DNA of 64,000 nt from Marinobacter sp. ATCH36 (GTDB lineage Bacteria > Pseudomonadota > Gammaproteobacteria > Pseudomonadales > Oleiphilaceae), in NCBI RefSeq assembly GCF_023555055.1, contig NZ_JAMJPL010000005.1, positions 186,001-250,000 of the forward strand, in the 5' to 3' direction. This document shows, in pieces, positions 1 to 8,311 of this stretch. Below the pieces are notes generated by a model. It saw only the letters and a list, made by a program, of their open reading frames with translations, ran no database searches and was not told where the DNA came from. The first letter of the stretch is position 1, and each line of letters starts with the position of its first letter. The translations under genes and the position numbers were made by a program.

Positions 1-883
1 GCCGGGCATCGGATGTGGGCAGAAAAAGCTGGGAATCACATGGCCCGCTGGTCTGGTTTTCCGCAGGGATCTGAAGGGTTTTTACCTCCGGGAGATCGTC
101 GAATTCCGAGCTGGGCGGCAAGTAGGATACGCCCCGGCACGTCTGATGCTGGCGCTGGCTTTCCAGCGGCACTTGCGCATCATAAACCCAGCGCTCCTCT
201 CCATTGTCTGCATTCAATGCCACCAGCCAGTTATGAGGTGTGCACAGGTAGAGCGTGTTGCCTACTTTCAGCGGGGTGGCTTCGTAGGTGGTCTCGCCAA
301 TATCATCGGGCCCTTTGCGGTCGCCGGTCTGGTACTCCCAGGTCAGTTCCAGCTCGCGGACGTTTTCGGGCGTGATCTGGTCCAGCGGCGAATATCGTTG
401 ACCGAGATTGCTGCGCCCGTAGCTGAGCCAGTCGCCCTCCGGGACATCCCCGAGTCTGGGGTTCGGGATCACCGAATCGGTGGTCAACTCACCGTCAATG
501 CGGTGAGCATCGTAGGGGATGCTCGCCACCGTAAACAGGCCGACGGCCACCCAGGCAATGGCAAGAGTTATTGCCCCCTGCCGATGCTTCGCCGAGCCCG
601 GCAAAAGCAACGGAATGGCCAGCAATAAAAGGACACCCAGCCGGGACGCCAGCGGCCACCAGTCGAAGCCGGCCTCCCAGTATGCCCAGATGGCAGTGGC
701 AACCAGCAGCAGGGCGTAAAAGGTCTGGGCGAGCGCGCGCTGGGATTTCAACAAAAGCGCGATGATTATCAGGGCTGTACCGGCAAGGGCGTAGAACCAG
801 CTGCCACCTAGAACGATGAGCCAGCCCCCTCCTGCCAGCAGGGGAAGGCCGAACAGAATGAGTGCTATCGAAAGTAAGATCAT
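1..883 (-). CDS. gcd: Membrane-bound PQQ-dependent dehydrogenase, glucose dehydrogenase type (5' part only)
   Basis: The reverse strand is open from an ATG at 881-883 to the window edge (about 294 codons), so only the N-terminal part is present. The first ~140 residues hold about five hydrophobic membrane segments, followed by a periplasmic PQQ propeller start: GDWLSYGRSNLGQRYSPL, ITPENV and LTWEYQTGD, then TTYEATPLKVGNTLYLCTPH and ALNADNGEERW. This order (membrane anchor then beta-propeller) is that of the quinoprotein glucose dehydrogenase family, which oxidises aldoses in the periplasm and passes electrons to ubiquinone. Known family members are about 800 aa. The exact sugar cannot be told from this part. 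The gene reads away from the PRC-barrel gene at 1119, sharing a 235-bp divergent intergenic region. Confidence 0.9.
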   Translation of the reverse strand, partial: MILLSIALILFGLPLLAGGGWLIVLGGSWFYALAGTALIIIALLLKSQRALAQTFYALLLVATAIWAYWEAGFDWWPLASRLGVLLLLAIPLLLPGSAKHRQGAITLAIAWVAVGLFTVASIPYDAHRIDGELTTDSVIPNPRLGDVPEGDWLSYGRSNLGQRYSPLDQITPENVRELELTWEYQTGDRKGPDDIGETTYEATPLKVGNTLYLCTPHNWLVALNADNGEERWVYDAQVPLESQRQHQTCRGVSYLPPSSEFDDLPEVKTLQIPAENQTSGPCDSQLFLPTSDAR

Positions 884-945
884 GAGCCTGTCCCTAGTGT
901 CACAACGATCTGACCTTATGCTGCACCTGCCGTGTCAGGAACGTC

Positions 946-961
946 TGTGCACTAGGCCACA
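946..961. promoter_or_regulatory. Weak GTGC-type palindrome between gcd and the PRC-barrel gene
   Basis: The 16-mer TGTGCACTAGGCCACA pairs at 6 of 8 positions about its centre and keeps the outer TGTG/CACA of the better palindromes at 23119, 25292 and 26137. It sits in the divergent region 884-1118. It is only a candidate site; nothing else notable is seen in this gap. Confidence 0.25.
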
Positions 962-1118
962 CTGCAGCTGCTGAGCGCATTGCAATACCGTCATTAGGTA
1001 ATCAATCCACGCCCTGCTAGCGTTACAGGCAAGGTGATCGCTGTCCATCACCTGTAAACACCCCGGATTGCAAGAGCGGGGTCCCCCCTCAGGAGTTCAG
1101 CAAATACAGGAGTTCAAC

Positions 1119-1667
1119 ATGATTCGTACACGTGTGATTCGCACAATGGGCATTTCCCTTATTGCCGGTGGTGCCATAGCCTTTGGCCTGCCAGCCTATG
1201 CGGCCCAGGGACTTTATTCTGCAGATGACTTGATGGATGCCGATGTCTATGACAGGAACGGTGAGGAAGTCGGCGAGGTAGAGAATGTCCTCCTGGATGA
1301 CAACATGTCGGTTCATTCACTGGTGATCAAGACCGGTGATGTGCTGGGCCTGGGTGGCCGTGATGTGGTAACCGAGCGCGGCACCTTTACCTTGCGTATG
1401 GAAGAAGACGACAACAACGAGTTTGACGATCTGGATTACGAAATCCATATGGAAGCAACCCAGGATGAGATCAAGGCGCTACCAGAATACGATGAAAGCT
1501 GGTGGAACCAGACCAGTGACGCTATGAGTCAGGCCTGGGAAAACACCAAGGAAACCAGCCGCAGCGCCTGGCAGGACACCAAGCAGGCGACTTCCTCTGC
1601 CTGGCAGAACATCAAGCAGGGTGTGGACAGTATGTCTGATGGTGCTGAGGATGAAGTTAAAAACTGA
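1119..1667 (+). CDS. Secreted PRC-barrel domain protein with helical tail
   Basis: A signal peptide (about residues 1-29, ending ...GLPAYA|A) precedes a PRC-barrel domain at about 33-110 with the typical LMDADVYDRNGEEVGEVENV turn. The last 60 residues form an amphipathic helix with repeated SAWQDTK / AWENTK units, which recall the tails of stress proteins. The ATG at 1119 is chosen because CAGGAG lies 6 nt upstream and the signal peptide begins there; an upstream in-frame start at 1068 would put a polar stretch before the signal. Known periplasmic PRC-barrel proteins are often general-stress or desiccation related; a specific role is not known. The gene is monocistronic, with a GC-rich hairpin 8 nt after the stop. 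Confidence 0.85.
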   Translation: MIRTRVIRTMGISLIAGGAIAFGLPAYAAQGLYSADDLMDADVYDRNGEEVGEVENVLLDDNMSVHSLVIKTGDVLGLGGRDVVTERGTFTLRMEEDDNNEFDDLDYEIHMEATQDEIKALPEYDESWWNQTSDAMSQAWENTKETSRSAWQDTKQATSSAWQNIKQGVDSMSDGAEDEVKN

Positions 1668-1674
1668 TTCGTAC

Positions 1675-1693
1675 GGGGGAGTTCGGCTCCCCC
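1675..1693 (+). terminator. GC-rich hairpin after the PRC-barrel gene
   Basis: GGGGGAG-TTCGG-CTCCCCC makes a perfect 7-bp stem just after the stop codon. There is no T-run, so it may be a weak or factor-assisted terminator or an mRNA-stabilising hairpin. Confidence 0.5.
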
Positions 1694-1770
1694 GAGACGG
1701 ACCTCGTGGCCGAGGAAGCCACTCTGCCCCAGTATTACCTCACGGCATCCCCACGCTAATGCTAGCGAGG

Positions 1771-2013
1771 CCCTCGCGTCTGAAAGAGTCCGAAGATCGG
1801 ATCGATTCCTTTATCCGGACCAATCCCGTGTCTCATTCCGGCAATAAATACCAATGGCGTGGGCCACTGGATGAAGTCGCGTTATCGAAGTATGAGGGTG
1901 ACGGCTTTCTATGGTTCGAAGGGTTCTTCAATCCGGAACGGCCCGATTTCCTGGGGGCACGTAAGAACACCGCATCTTTGCCCATGTATGATAATTTCCC
2001 GGAACTTGCCTAA
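1771..2013 (+). pseudogene. Remnant of an ectoine hydroxylase-like dioxygenase (N-terminal piece)
   Basis: One frame reads PSRLKESEDRID..., then NPVSHS, then GPLDEVALSKYEGDGFLWFE and GFFNPER. The order PSR, xxDPV-like, GPL, YExDGFL, GFF is what I expect from the N-terminus of EctD/ThpD-type 2-oxoglutarate dioxygenases, about residues 10-65 of roughly 300. After that the resemblance stops and the frame ends at 2013. No convincing start codon or ribosome site precedes it, and the iron-binding HxD...H part is absent. I read it as a decayed fragment. It fills most of the 397-bp space between 1667 and 2065. The match is by eye only. Confidence 0.5.
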
Positions 2014-2064
2014 CCAAATCAGGGCCTGCGCGAATTTAGACGGCCTTGTTTTAGTGGAGGCAAG

Positions 2065-3099
2065 GTGAACACACAATTGTTGGTAGTGTCTGGAATTATT
2101 GTTCTCGTCATTGTGATGGTTGACGTTGCATGGACGACTCTTACTACGCAGGGGAGTGGACCAATTACCAGACTGATTACCATCGCCGTCGATTCGGCAT
2201 CGGCAAGGGCCCATGGTGTCTTTGGTTGTCGTGCCGTCCTGGTTACCGCGGGGCCCATCGCAATTGTGGCAGTAGGGTCTGTGTGGGTGCTGTCCTTGTG
2301 GTCCGGATGGCTGCTTATTTTTAGCGCCTTCCCGTACGGAGTGATCGAGGCACAAAGTGGGCAAACAGCGGATTTGGCGGATCGCATTTATTTTGTTGGC
2401 TTTACCTTGTCTACTCTGGGTATGGGGGATTTCAAGCCAGGCGGAGAAGTTACACGCCTTTTAACGGCGCTGGCCGCGTTTAACGGGCTGGTTTTGGTTA
2501 CCCTGATTATTACTTATGCGGTGCCAGTGGTTCAGGGTGCTGTTGCACGGAGAAAGCTGGCGTTCTCGATTTCTTTATTGGGCAGAAACCCTCAGGAAAT
2601 AGTTTGGCGAGCCTGGCAGAACAACAATGCCCAGGGGTTTGAAAACGCGCTCGGGCAGGTTTCTTCGGACTTGATTCAGTGTTCTGAACAACGATTAGCT
2701 TATCCGCTGCTTGATCTGTTTCATTGCAGGCAAAGCCGTTTCTCACTCGGTGTTCAACTGAGTCGCCTGGATGAAGCGCTCAGCCTCTTGACAGAGGGAT
2801 TGCAGCCAAGCTACCGATGGAATTCGCTTACGGTTGAAAATACTCGCAAAGTTATCTCACATTATCTTTACAGGTCTGAGCAAAAGAGTAACAACGGTGA
2901 CGTAGACGTGCCCCCGTTGCCTGCAATTGGAATCCTCACAATCAATAATGTACCACTGACGGACAATCAGGATGATGCGTTCGATCCATTGAAAAACCGC
3001 CGAGTGCGTTTGCACAAGCTTGTTCGCCGTGAAGGTTGGGAATGGTCAGTAGTGGGACATCAAGCCCCTGGAGTTGTGGAAAGCCAGAGAGTTCGTTAG
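2065..3099 (+). CDS. Ion-channel family protein (two-TM K+ channel type pore)
   Basis: The protein begins with a TM helix (about residues 4-24), has a second hydrophobic region at about 53-85, a pore loop with TLSTLGMGDF at about 113-122, then a third TM helix (about 137-160). TxSTxGxGD is the selectivity-filter pattern of the Ion_trans_2 potassium-channel family, with GMGD in place of the usual GYGD. Residues 165-344 are soluble and contain HCRQSRFSLGVQLSRLDEAL; I recognise no regulatory domain there. A GTG start at 2065 follows GGAGG by 4 nt. No partner gene is nearby. Ion specificity is uncertain because of the filter change. Confidence 0.75.
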   Translation: MNTQLLVVSGIIVLVIVMVDVAWTTLTTQGSGPITRLITIAVDSASARAHGVFGCRAVLVTAGPIAIVAVGSVWVLSLWSGWLLIFSAFPYGVIEAQSGQTADLADRIYFVGFTLSTLGMGDFKPGGEVTRLLTALAAFNGLVLVTLIITYAVPVVQGAVARRKLAFSISLLGRNPQEIVWRAWQNNNAQGFENALGQVSSDLIQCSEQRLAYPLLDLFHCRQSRFSLGVQLSRLDEALSLLTEGLQPSYRWNSLTVENTRKVISHYLYRSEQKSNNGDVDVPPLPAIGILTINNVPLTDNQDDAFDPLKNRRVRLHKLVRREGWEWSVVGHQAPGVVESQRVR

Positions 3100-3185
3100 C
3101 GAACAGACAGATCCCTCCTGCGGTCTGAGAATCTAACAAGGTTAGCGCCAACCGCGCTCCCCTATCCGACCCGGAAGGAGCGACC

Positions 3186-3351
3186 ATGTCGACAATCACC
3201 ACCATTAATCCTGCGACCGAAAAAGCAATCCAGACTTACGACGTCATGACCGAAAAGGAGGCGACGGAGCGGCTTGAGGCCTGCCATGCGGCGTTTGGCA
3301 GATGTTACGCCTGGAATGCCCGCCTACGACGATGAAATCTTCGGGCCTGTT
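3186..3351 (+). pseudogene. Aldehyde dehydrogenase remnant with internal deletion
   Basis: An ATG at 3186 with GGAAGGAG upstream opens MSTITTINPATEKAIQTYDV and ...RLEACHAAF, the standard N-terminus of succinate-semialdehyde-type aldehyde dehydrogenases. After codon 37 the frame runs out at 3333. In another frame the DNA at about 3292-3351 encodes LADVTPGMPAYDDEIFGPV, a segment that lies near residue 370 in intact enzymes of about 460 aa. About 330 codons, including the catalytic Cys and Glu, and the C-terminus are therefore missing. The ribosome site survives, so a roughly 49-aa peptide could still be made. The second fragment is fused in frame in front of the next gene, which misleads start prediction there. 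Confidence 0.85.
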
Positions 3352-3411
3352 GATGTCAACGCGATTTTCATCCGCCTCAATACGCAGCCGCTAAAGCCCA
3401 GGAGGCAGTCT

Positions 3412-5661
3412 ATGGAAAGGCTTCAGTTGAATGGCGAGGGCAGGGTAATCATGCATATTGCACTGCAGGGCTGCATCAGGGCTGGCTCCATCCCCTATGG
3501 CCTTACCGCCGATACTGGCGGTCATATCCGGTATTTGCTCGAACTGGTAGAAGCCCTCGCTCAATGCCCTGAAGTCAGCCACCAGATTATTGTGACCCGA
3601 GCCTTCGACGCGCCTCATCTGGGTGAGGAATACAAACATCTGAAAGAGACCCTGAGCAAGAACGTGACACTGTGGCGTTGCCGGGGCGCCTCCTCCGTCT
3701 ACCTGCCAAAAGAGGAGTTATGGCGGGAACTCCCCCACCTGGTCAGGGATCTCCTCGCCCGGATCAAGCAGTCAGGACTGCAGCCAGGCCTGATACACGC
3801 CCATTATGCGGATGCGGGAGTCATGGCACTGCTTGTAAAGGCAGCTCTGGGAATACCCTATGTCTTTACCGCTCACTCCCTTGGTGCCACCAAGGCCCAG
3901 CACAAACCAATCGACGCCCCGGTAGACAAGACGCTCAGGCGCCGAATCCGCCTTGAAGAAATGGCCATCAAGGGCGCGGACAGGCTGATCGCCAGTTCGG
4001 AACATGAGATCCGCATACAATATGGCCTATACAGACACCACGACATCCGCAAGGCGCGGGTGAATCCTCCCGGCTGCGACTTGCAAATGTTCCGTACCCT
4101 GGCCCCTGCGACTGCCGCCAGAGAGGTTGACGCTGAGTTGAGGCGTTTTCTCCGCCGCCCTGATCGTCCCTGCCTGCTGGCTATTGCCCGCCCGGTGGAG
4201 AAGAAAAATCTTTACGCCCTGGTGAAAGCCTATGGCGAGAATCCAAAGCTTCGTGAGCAGGCTAACTTGGTGATCTTCGCAGGCACCCGCAGTCAGATTC
4301 AAGCTGGCGAGCCCGAAGCCCGGCAGGTCTGGCAGCACCTTCTGGAGCTAATAGACGACTACGACCTATACGGCGACGTCGCTTATCCCAAGCACCATGA
4401 CCTCAGCCATGTGCCGGCCATTTATCAGTGGGCTGCCCGGCGTCGCGGGGTGTTCGTTAATCCAGCCCTCAACGAGCCATTCGGTCTGACCCTGTTGGAA
4501 GCGGCTGCTGCGGGCCTCCCCCTGGTTGCCACACAGGAGGGCGGGCCAGAGGATATCGTAGGCCGGTGCCAGAACGGGCATCTGGTTTCACCTACTGACA
4601 TCCACGCTATTGCACAAGCGTGCCATCACCTGCTGAGTGATGACCTTGCCTGGAAACGTCACAGCTTACGTGGCAGCCAGAATGTCAATTTTTACACCTG
4701 GTCGCGGCACGCTAGCCAGTATCTGCAGGATGCAGGCCTCGCACGCCCCGAACGACCGTCTGCCCCTCACGCCAGACCGGTCACGCAATTGATTGCGACC
4801 GATATGGATGCCACCTTGCTGGGCCATTGGGAGGGCCTGGCTAAGCTCCGGAATTGGCTGACACAAAACCCGCATTATCTGTTCGTGGTAGCCACTGGCC
4901 GGACGGTGAAAGACGCAATGGCTGAGATGGCGGCCTGGTCGGCGCCCCTTCCGGATTTCCTGATTGCGGATGTCGGCTCCTCTATTTATAGGATTGACCG
5001 CCACGGCGAGCCGCAATTGATAGCAGACTGGCACCGGCGCCTGGATGAAGGCTGGCGGCGCGAAGCTTGTCGCAGAATCCTCGATAAAGACGAATCCCTC
5101 ACGCCGCAGCCCGTTTCCACTCAGTTCGCTTACAAACTCAGCTATTTTCTGGACGACTCCCGGATCAGAGCGTCGGATTCGTCCGCTAAGCCGGTCATAG
5201 AGCGTATCGAGCAAACCCTGCTAACGGCCGGGCTGACTGCCCGGGTGGTGCATTCCCACGGCAATCTCATCGATATCCTCCCTGCGTGTGGTGGCAAAGC
5301 CCGCGCCGTCGGGTTTATCTGCGAGCAGTTCGGGCTGGGTCGCCACCAGGTGGTGGCCGCGGGTGATTCCGGTAACGACGTTGATCTGCTGCACTATGCG
5401 GGCCTTGGTGTTGCGGTGGCTAACCACACCGCAGAGCTTGAGGCACTGCGCGGATGCAGGAACATCTATTGGGCTCAGACTGACTGCGCGGCAGGCCTCC
5501 TGGAGGGGCTGCGCCACTGGCATGAGCTTAACAATAGCCTGCCAACGAGCAATGTTCCTGACACTGCCGGTTGCGCCGGTTCAAACCCGGTTCATACCCC
5601 TCATTCCCGCCCGGTCCCCGCTTTGAAAATCGGGACCCGGGAAATCAAGGCAGGAGCCTGA
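3412..5661 (+). CDS. Sucrose-phosphate synthase-like GT4 glycosyltransferase with HAD phosphatase domain
   Basis: Residues about 1-445 form a GT4 glycosyltransferase that starts like bacterial sucrose-phosphate synthases (GLTADTGGHIRYLLELVEAL) and carries the nucleotide-sugar E-x7-E signature NEPFGLTLLEAAAAG near residue 355. Residues about 460-700 are a HAD-IIB phosphatase with DMDAT at 464-468, a VVATGRT motif II and GDSGND, so both domains look active. Known SPS makes sucrose-6-phosphate from UDP-glucose and fructose-6-phosphate, and the HAD domain removes the phosphate. Here the acceptor is unproven. The ATG at 3412 is chosen because AGGAGG lies 6 nt upstream; an earlier in-frame ATG at 3274 falls inside the aldehyde dehydrogenase remnant. 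It is the first of five overlapping or abutting genes (to 9323). Confidence 0.85.
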   Translation: MERLQLNGEGRVIMHIALQGCIRAGSIPYGLTADTGGHIRYLLELVEALAQCPEVSHQIIVTRAFDAPHLGEEYKHLKETLSKNVTLWRCRGASSVYLPKEELWRELPHLVRDLLARIKQSGLQPGLIHAHYADAGVMALLVKAALGIPYVFTAHSLGATKAQHKPIDAPVDKTLRRRIRLEEMAIKGADRLIASSEHEIRIQYGLYRHHDIRKARVNPPGCDLQMFRTLAPATAAREVDAELRRFLRRPDRPCLLAIARPVEKKNLYALVKAYGENPKLREQANLVIFAGTRSQIQAGEPEARQVWQHLLELIDDYDLYGDVAYPKHHDLSHVPAIYQWAARRRGVFVNPALNEPFGLTLLEAAAAGLPLVATQEGGPEDIVGRCQNGHLVSPTDIHAIAQACHHLLSDDLAWKRHSLRGSQNVNFYTWSRHASQYLQDAGLARPERPSAPHARPVTQLIATDMDATLLGHWEGLAKLRNWLTQNPHYLFVVATGRTVKDAMAEMAAWSAPLPDFLIADVGSSIYRIDRHGEPQLIADWHRRLDEGWRREACRRILDKDESLTPQPVSTQFAYKLSYFLDDSRIRASDSSAKPVIERIEQTLLTAGLTARVVHSHGNLIDILPACGGKARAVGFICEQFGLGRHQVVAAGDSGNDVDLLHYAGLGVAVANHTAELEALRGCRNIYWAQTDCAAGLLEGLRHWHELNNSLPTSNVPDTAGCAGSNPVHTPHSRPVPALKIGTREIKAGA

Positions 5662-5662
5662 T

Positions 5663-6841
5663 ATGTCCGCGCAACAATTTCCCACCCATGATATCGAGCT
5701 CTCCCAGCGGCCCATTGGTTATTTCGTGCATCATCATGGGCACGGGCATGCGAAGCGCTGCCAGGCTATTGCCCATCAACTTTACCCACGTCCAGTGACT
5801 ATTTTTTGTGCCATACCGGAAATCTTTTCAAGCTTGCCGGAAAATGCCGAAGTTATCCAGATACCGGATTTTCATGGCAAACAGGCCCGATCCGAGCAAC
5901 TGCACAAAGAACCCACTTGTCTCGCCCTGGATTGCGCGCCGGTGGGTGTGTCTGCCATCCGGGGAACCGGTGGCATTATCGCCGCCTGGCTGGCCCGTAA
6001 AGATCCCGCCCTGTTTGTGGTGGATGTTTCGGCTGAACTCGCATTACTGGGCCGAATCTGCAGCGTGCCGGTGGTTAAAATCCGCATGCACGGGGACCGT
6101 CAGGATGCGGCCCACCAAGCCGCCTATTCAGCCTGCGCTGCCATGCTCGCGCCTTTCAGCGAACTACTGGAGCAGGACGATTGGCCCGACCACCTGCGCA
6201 AGCGAACCTTCTATACCGGTGGTCTGATCGACACCCGGGAGGCGATACCCAGCAAGGCAGAAGCGAGGCAAAAGCTAAGCCTGCCAGACACTCAGCAGAT
6301 CTTTGTGGTGGTCGCCGGTAATGGCGGCGTGGGCATTCCGATAGCGCCGGTCACCCTTGCGGCACGGGCCTATCCTGATGCGCTCTGGCTTACGGTCGGT
6401 AAGAGTGTGCGTTACGGCCACGAGACCGATTTTTCCAATCTTGTGGATGTAGGCTGGGTGGATAACGTCAACGATTACCTGGCTGCGGCCGATCTAGTGG
6501 TGGCAACGCCGGGCGATACCCTGACGCATGAGATCGCACGGATCGGACGCCCGCTCATCTGTATTCCTGAATGGTGTTATTACGACGAGCAAACCTGCAA
6601 GGCCCGGGCCCTCGCGGCGAAGAACCTTGCCGTCTACTCGCCCACTTGGCCTGGCAGTTTCGCGCAATGGCGAACGCTTGTAGACAAAGCGTATCAGTGT
6701 AATGTTGCCAACCAATCCCAACTGGTGGACAACGACGCTGCCAGTCGCGCCGCCAAATTTCTCGAGGATCTGATACAAAAACTCTGGCGCAACAGTGCCC
6801 CGGACGAACTCATAGCGGGGATCGTCTATGACCAATGCTGA
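5663..6841 (+). CDS. MurG/GT28-like glycosyltransferase
   Basis: The N-terminus IGYFVHHHGHGHAKRCQAI is the acceptor-side glycine/histidine loop of a GT-B enzyme of the MurG/UDP-glucuronosyltransferase-like superfamily. The C-terminal half has VVVAGNGGVGIP and DLVVATPGDTLTHEIARIGRPLICIPEW, the donor-sugar binding region of this fold. No signal peptide or TM helix is present, so it should be cytoplasmic. It begins one base after the SPS-like stop, and its end overlaps the next gene by 14 nt, so the genes are translationally coupled. The family is known only in general terms; donor and acceptor are unknown. Its place suggests it extends or decorates the product of the first enzyme. Confidence 0.75.
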   Translation: MSAQQFPTHDIELSQRPIGYFVHHHGHGHAKRCQAIAHQLYPRPVTIFCAIPEIFSSLPENAEVIQIPDFHGKQARSEQLHKEPTCLALDCAPVGVSAIRGTGGIIAAWLARKDPALFVVDVSAELALLGRICSVPVVKIRMHGDRQDAAHQAAYSACAAMLAPFSELLEQDDWPDHLRKRTFYTGGLIDTREAIPSKAEARQKLSLPDTQQIFVVVAGNGGVGIPIAPVTLAARAYPDALWLTVGKSVRYGHETDFSNLVDVGWVDNVNDYLAAADLVVATPGDTLTHEIARIGRPLICIPEWCYYDEQTCKARALAAKNLAVYSPTWPGSFAQWRTLVDKAYQCNVANQSQLVDNDAASRAAKFLEDLIQKLWRNSAPDELIAGIVYDQC

Positions 6842-7718
6842 GCACCGCCCCGCTGCAAGCGTACTTACCCTGGTCCGGGGCCGACAGGCTCATCTTGACG
6901 CTTTGATTGAAGGCCTGAAGAAGCAAACCTGCCTCAACATCGAGTTGGTTATTGCCAGTATGCAGCCGGAGCCCCCGGTCGTCTCTTCGTTCTTGCCCTT
7001 TCCCGTGAGCATAATTTATGTGCCCGGCGCAAGACTTCCCCTGGCTGCTGCCAGAAACGCCACAGCCGCGCAGGCTCGCTCCGATCGACTTATTTTTCTG
7101 GATGTTGACTGCATTCCATCACCTACGCTGGTGGAGAGCTACATCGAACAACTGCATGCTTCCGGCTGTTGCCTGTTAGGCGAAGTACGGTATTTGCCCG
7201 GTACGCTACCACAAGACAAAACCGGGCTCTCGTTCAGCGACCTGGCCGCCCACGCGAAACCACATCCTGCGCGCCCCTGCCTGCAGGGTGAAGGTTGGTT
7301 TCATGAGCCCGACCCCCGCGCTTTGTGGGGTCTGTCCTTCGCCGTGACCCGGAGCCAATATCAGCGTGCAGGCGGAATGGATGAGGAGTACCTTGGTTAC
7401 GGCGGTGAGGAAACCGACTTTGCGGAGCAACTCGCTGCAGCCAGTGTCAGGTTGGCCTGGTGCGGAAACGCCCTGGCACTGCATCAGCACCATCCGATGC
7501 ATTCGCCGCCGCTGGACAGGTTTGACGATATCCTCGGCAATGCCATTCGTTTTCATGACAAGTGGGGCAGCTGGTGCATGGAATACTGGCTGGACTATTT
7601 TGTTGATTACGGCCTGATCGAATGGTCCTCAACCACCGCTTCCATCAAGGTAATCCGCCAACCCACGCAAGCTGACATTCAGGCCTGCCTGCAACCGCCG
7701 GAGGTCGCATTCGCGTGA
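6828..7718 (+). CDS. GT2 family glycosyltransferase (galactosyltransferase-like)
   Basis: A GT-A fold enzyme: an N-terminal strand SVLTLVRGRQAHLDALIEGL, the metal/donor DxD motif in IFLDVDCIPSP at about residue 87-97, and the acceptor-side GGMDEEYLGYGGEETDFAEQL typical of the Glyco_transf_7C domain found in galactosyltransferase-related GT2 proteins. Length (296 aa) is normal. There are no membrane segments. It overlaps its neighbours on both sides (14 nt and 4 nt). The sugar transferred is not determined. Confidence 0.8.
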   Translation: MTNAEHRPAASVLTLVRGRQAHLDALIEGLKKQTCLNIELVIASMQPEPPVVSSFLPFPVSIIYVPGARLPLAAARNATAAQARSDRLIFLDVDCIPSPTLVESYIEQLHASGCCLLGEVRYLPGTLPQDKTGLSFSDLAAHAKPHPARPCLQGEGWFHEPDPRALWGLSFAVTRSQYQRAGGMDEEYLGYGGEETDFAEQLAAASVRLAWCGNALALHQHHPMHSPPLDRFDDILGNAIRFHDKWGSWCMEYWLDYFVDYGLIEWSSTTASIKVIRQPTQADIQACLQPPEVAFA

Positions 7719-8311
7719 CAGCTCAAAAATACGGCTCGTCGCCAGAGTTCTTCGAACGTCTTTATCAGGAGGCCGAAGACCCCTGGAACTTCCGCAACTC
7801 AGACTACGAACGCCAACGTTATGCTGCCATCGTGGACAATGTCAGGGACCGACAATACCGGTCAGCTTTCGAGCCAGGTTGCGCCATTGGCGAACTTACA
7901 GTGCTGCTCGCACCTTTCTGCGAGTCGCTGGAGGCGATGGATTGTTCATTAACCGCCGTAAACACCGCTCGTCATCGGTGCCGGGATTATCCCCAGGTCC
8001 AGGTTCACCAGGGCGCATTACCTGAAGATCTGCCCGTACGGAGGTTTGATCTGATCGTGTTCTCGGAACTGGGCTACTACTTTAACCGGGACGATCTGGC
8101 ATCCCTGGTCATTCAGCTCTGGTCGAAACTGGAACCGGGCGGACGCCTGATTGCCTGCCACTGGCTCGGACATTCCGATGACCACCAACTCCATGGGGCA
8201 GAGGTTCACAAGATAATGGCTCGCATACTTCAAGAACGCGGGGACTTGAAAGACACTGACCGCGGCTACGCCCTGCAACGCTGGGGTAAGGGAAACGATG
8301 AGCACCTATGA
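7715..8311 (+). CDS. NodS-like SAM-dependent methyltransferase
   Basis: The protein opens YGSSPEFFERLYQEAEDPWN and ...YERQRYAAIV, the signature opening of NodS-type methyltransferases, followed by the SAM-binding motif FEPGCAIGELTVLLA (about residues 48-62) and a motif IV-like FDLIVFSELGYYF. NodS itself N-methylates a chitooligosaccharide; related proteins methylate other amino or hydroxy groups. The start is GTG at 7715, overlapping the previous stop (GTGA). It ends inside the next gene (14-nt overlap). The substrate is probably the glycoside made by the two or three preceding glycosyltransferases, but that is inference. Confidence 0.8.
   Translation: MTAQKYGSSPEFFERLYQEAEDPWNFRNSDYERQRYAAIVDNVRDRQYRSAFEPGCAIGELTVLLAPFCESLEAMDCSLTAVNTARHRCRDYPQVQVHQGALPEDLPVRRFDLIVFSELGYYFNRDDLASLVIQLWSKLEPGGRLIACHWLGHSDDHQLHGAEVHKIMARILQERGDLKDTDRGYALQRWGKGNDEHL

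Noticed and set aside
146..765. Several forward frames at the left edge
   Set aside because: They are shadows of the reverse-strand glucose dehydrogenase, which is open through the whole region and matches its family.
1621..2013. Forward frame of 130 codons overlapping the PRC-barrel gene end
   Set aside because: Its first part lies in the wrong frame of a real gene and it has no ribosome site; only the later part resembles a family, so it is listed as a remnant and not as a gene.
3274..3411. N-terminal extension of the SPS-like gene
   Set aside because: It encodes an aldehyde dehydrogenase fragment, and AGGAGG stands right before the ATG at 3412.
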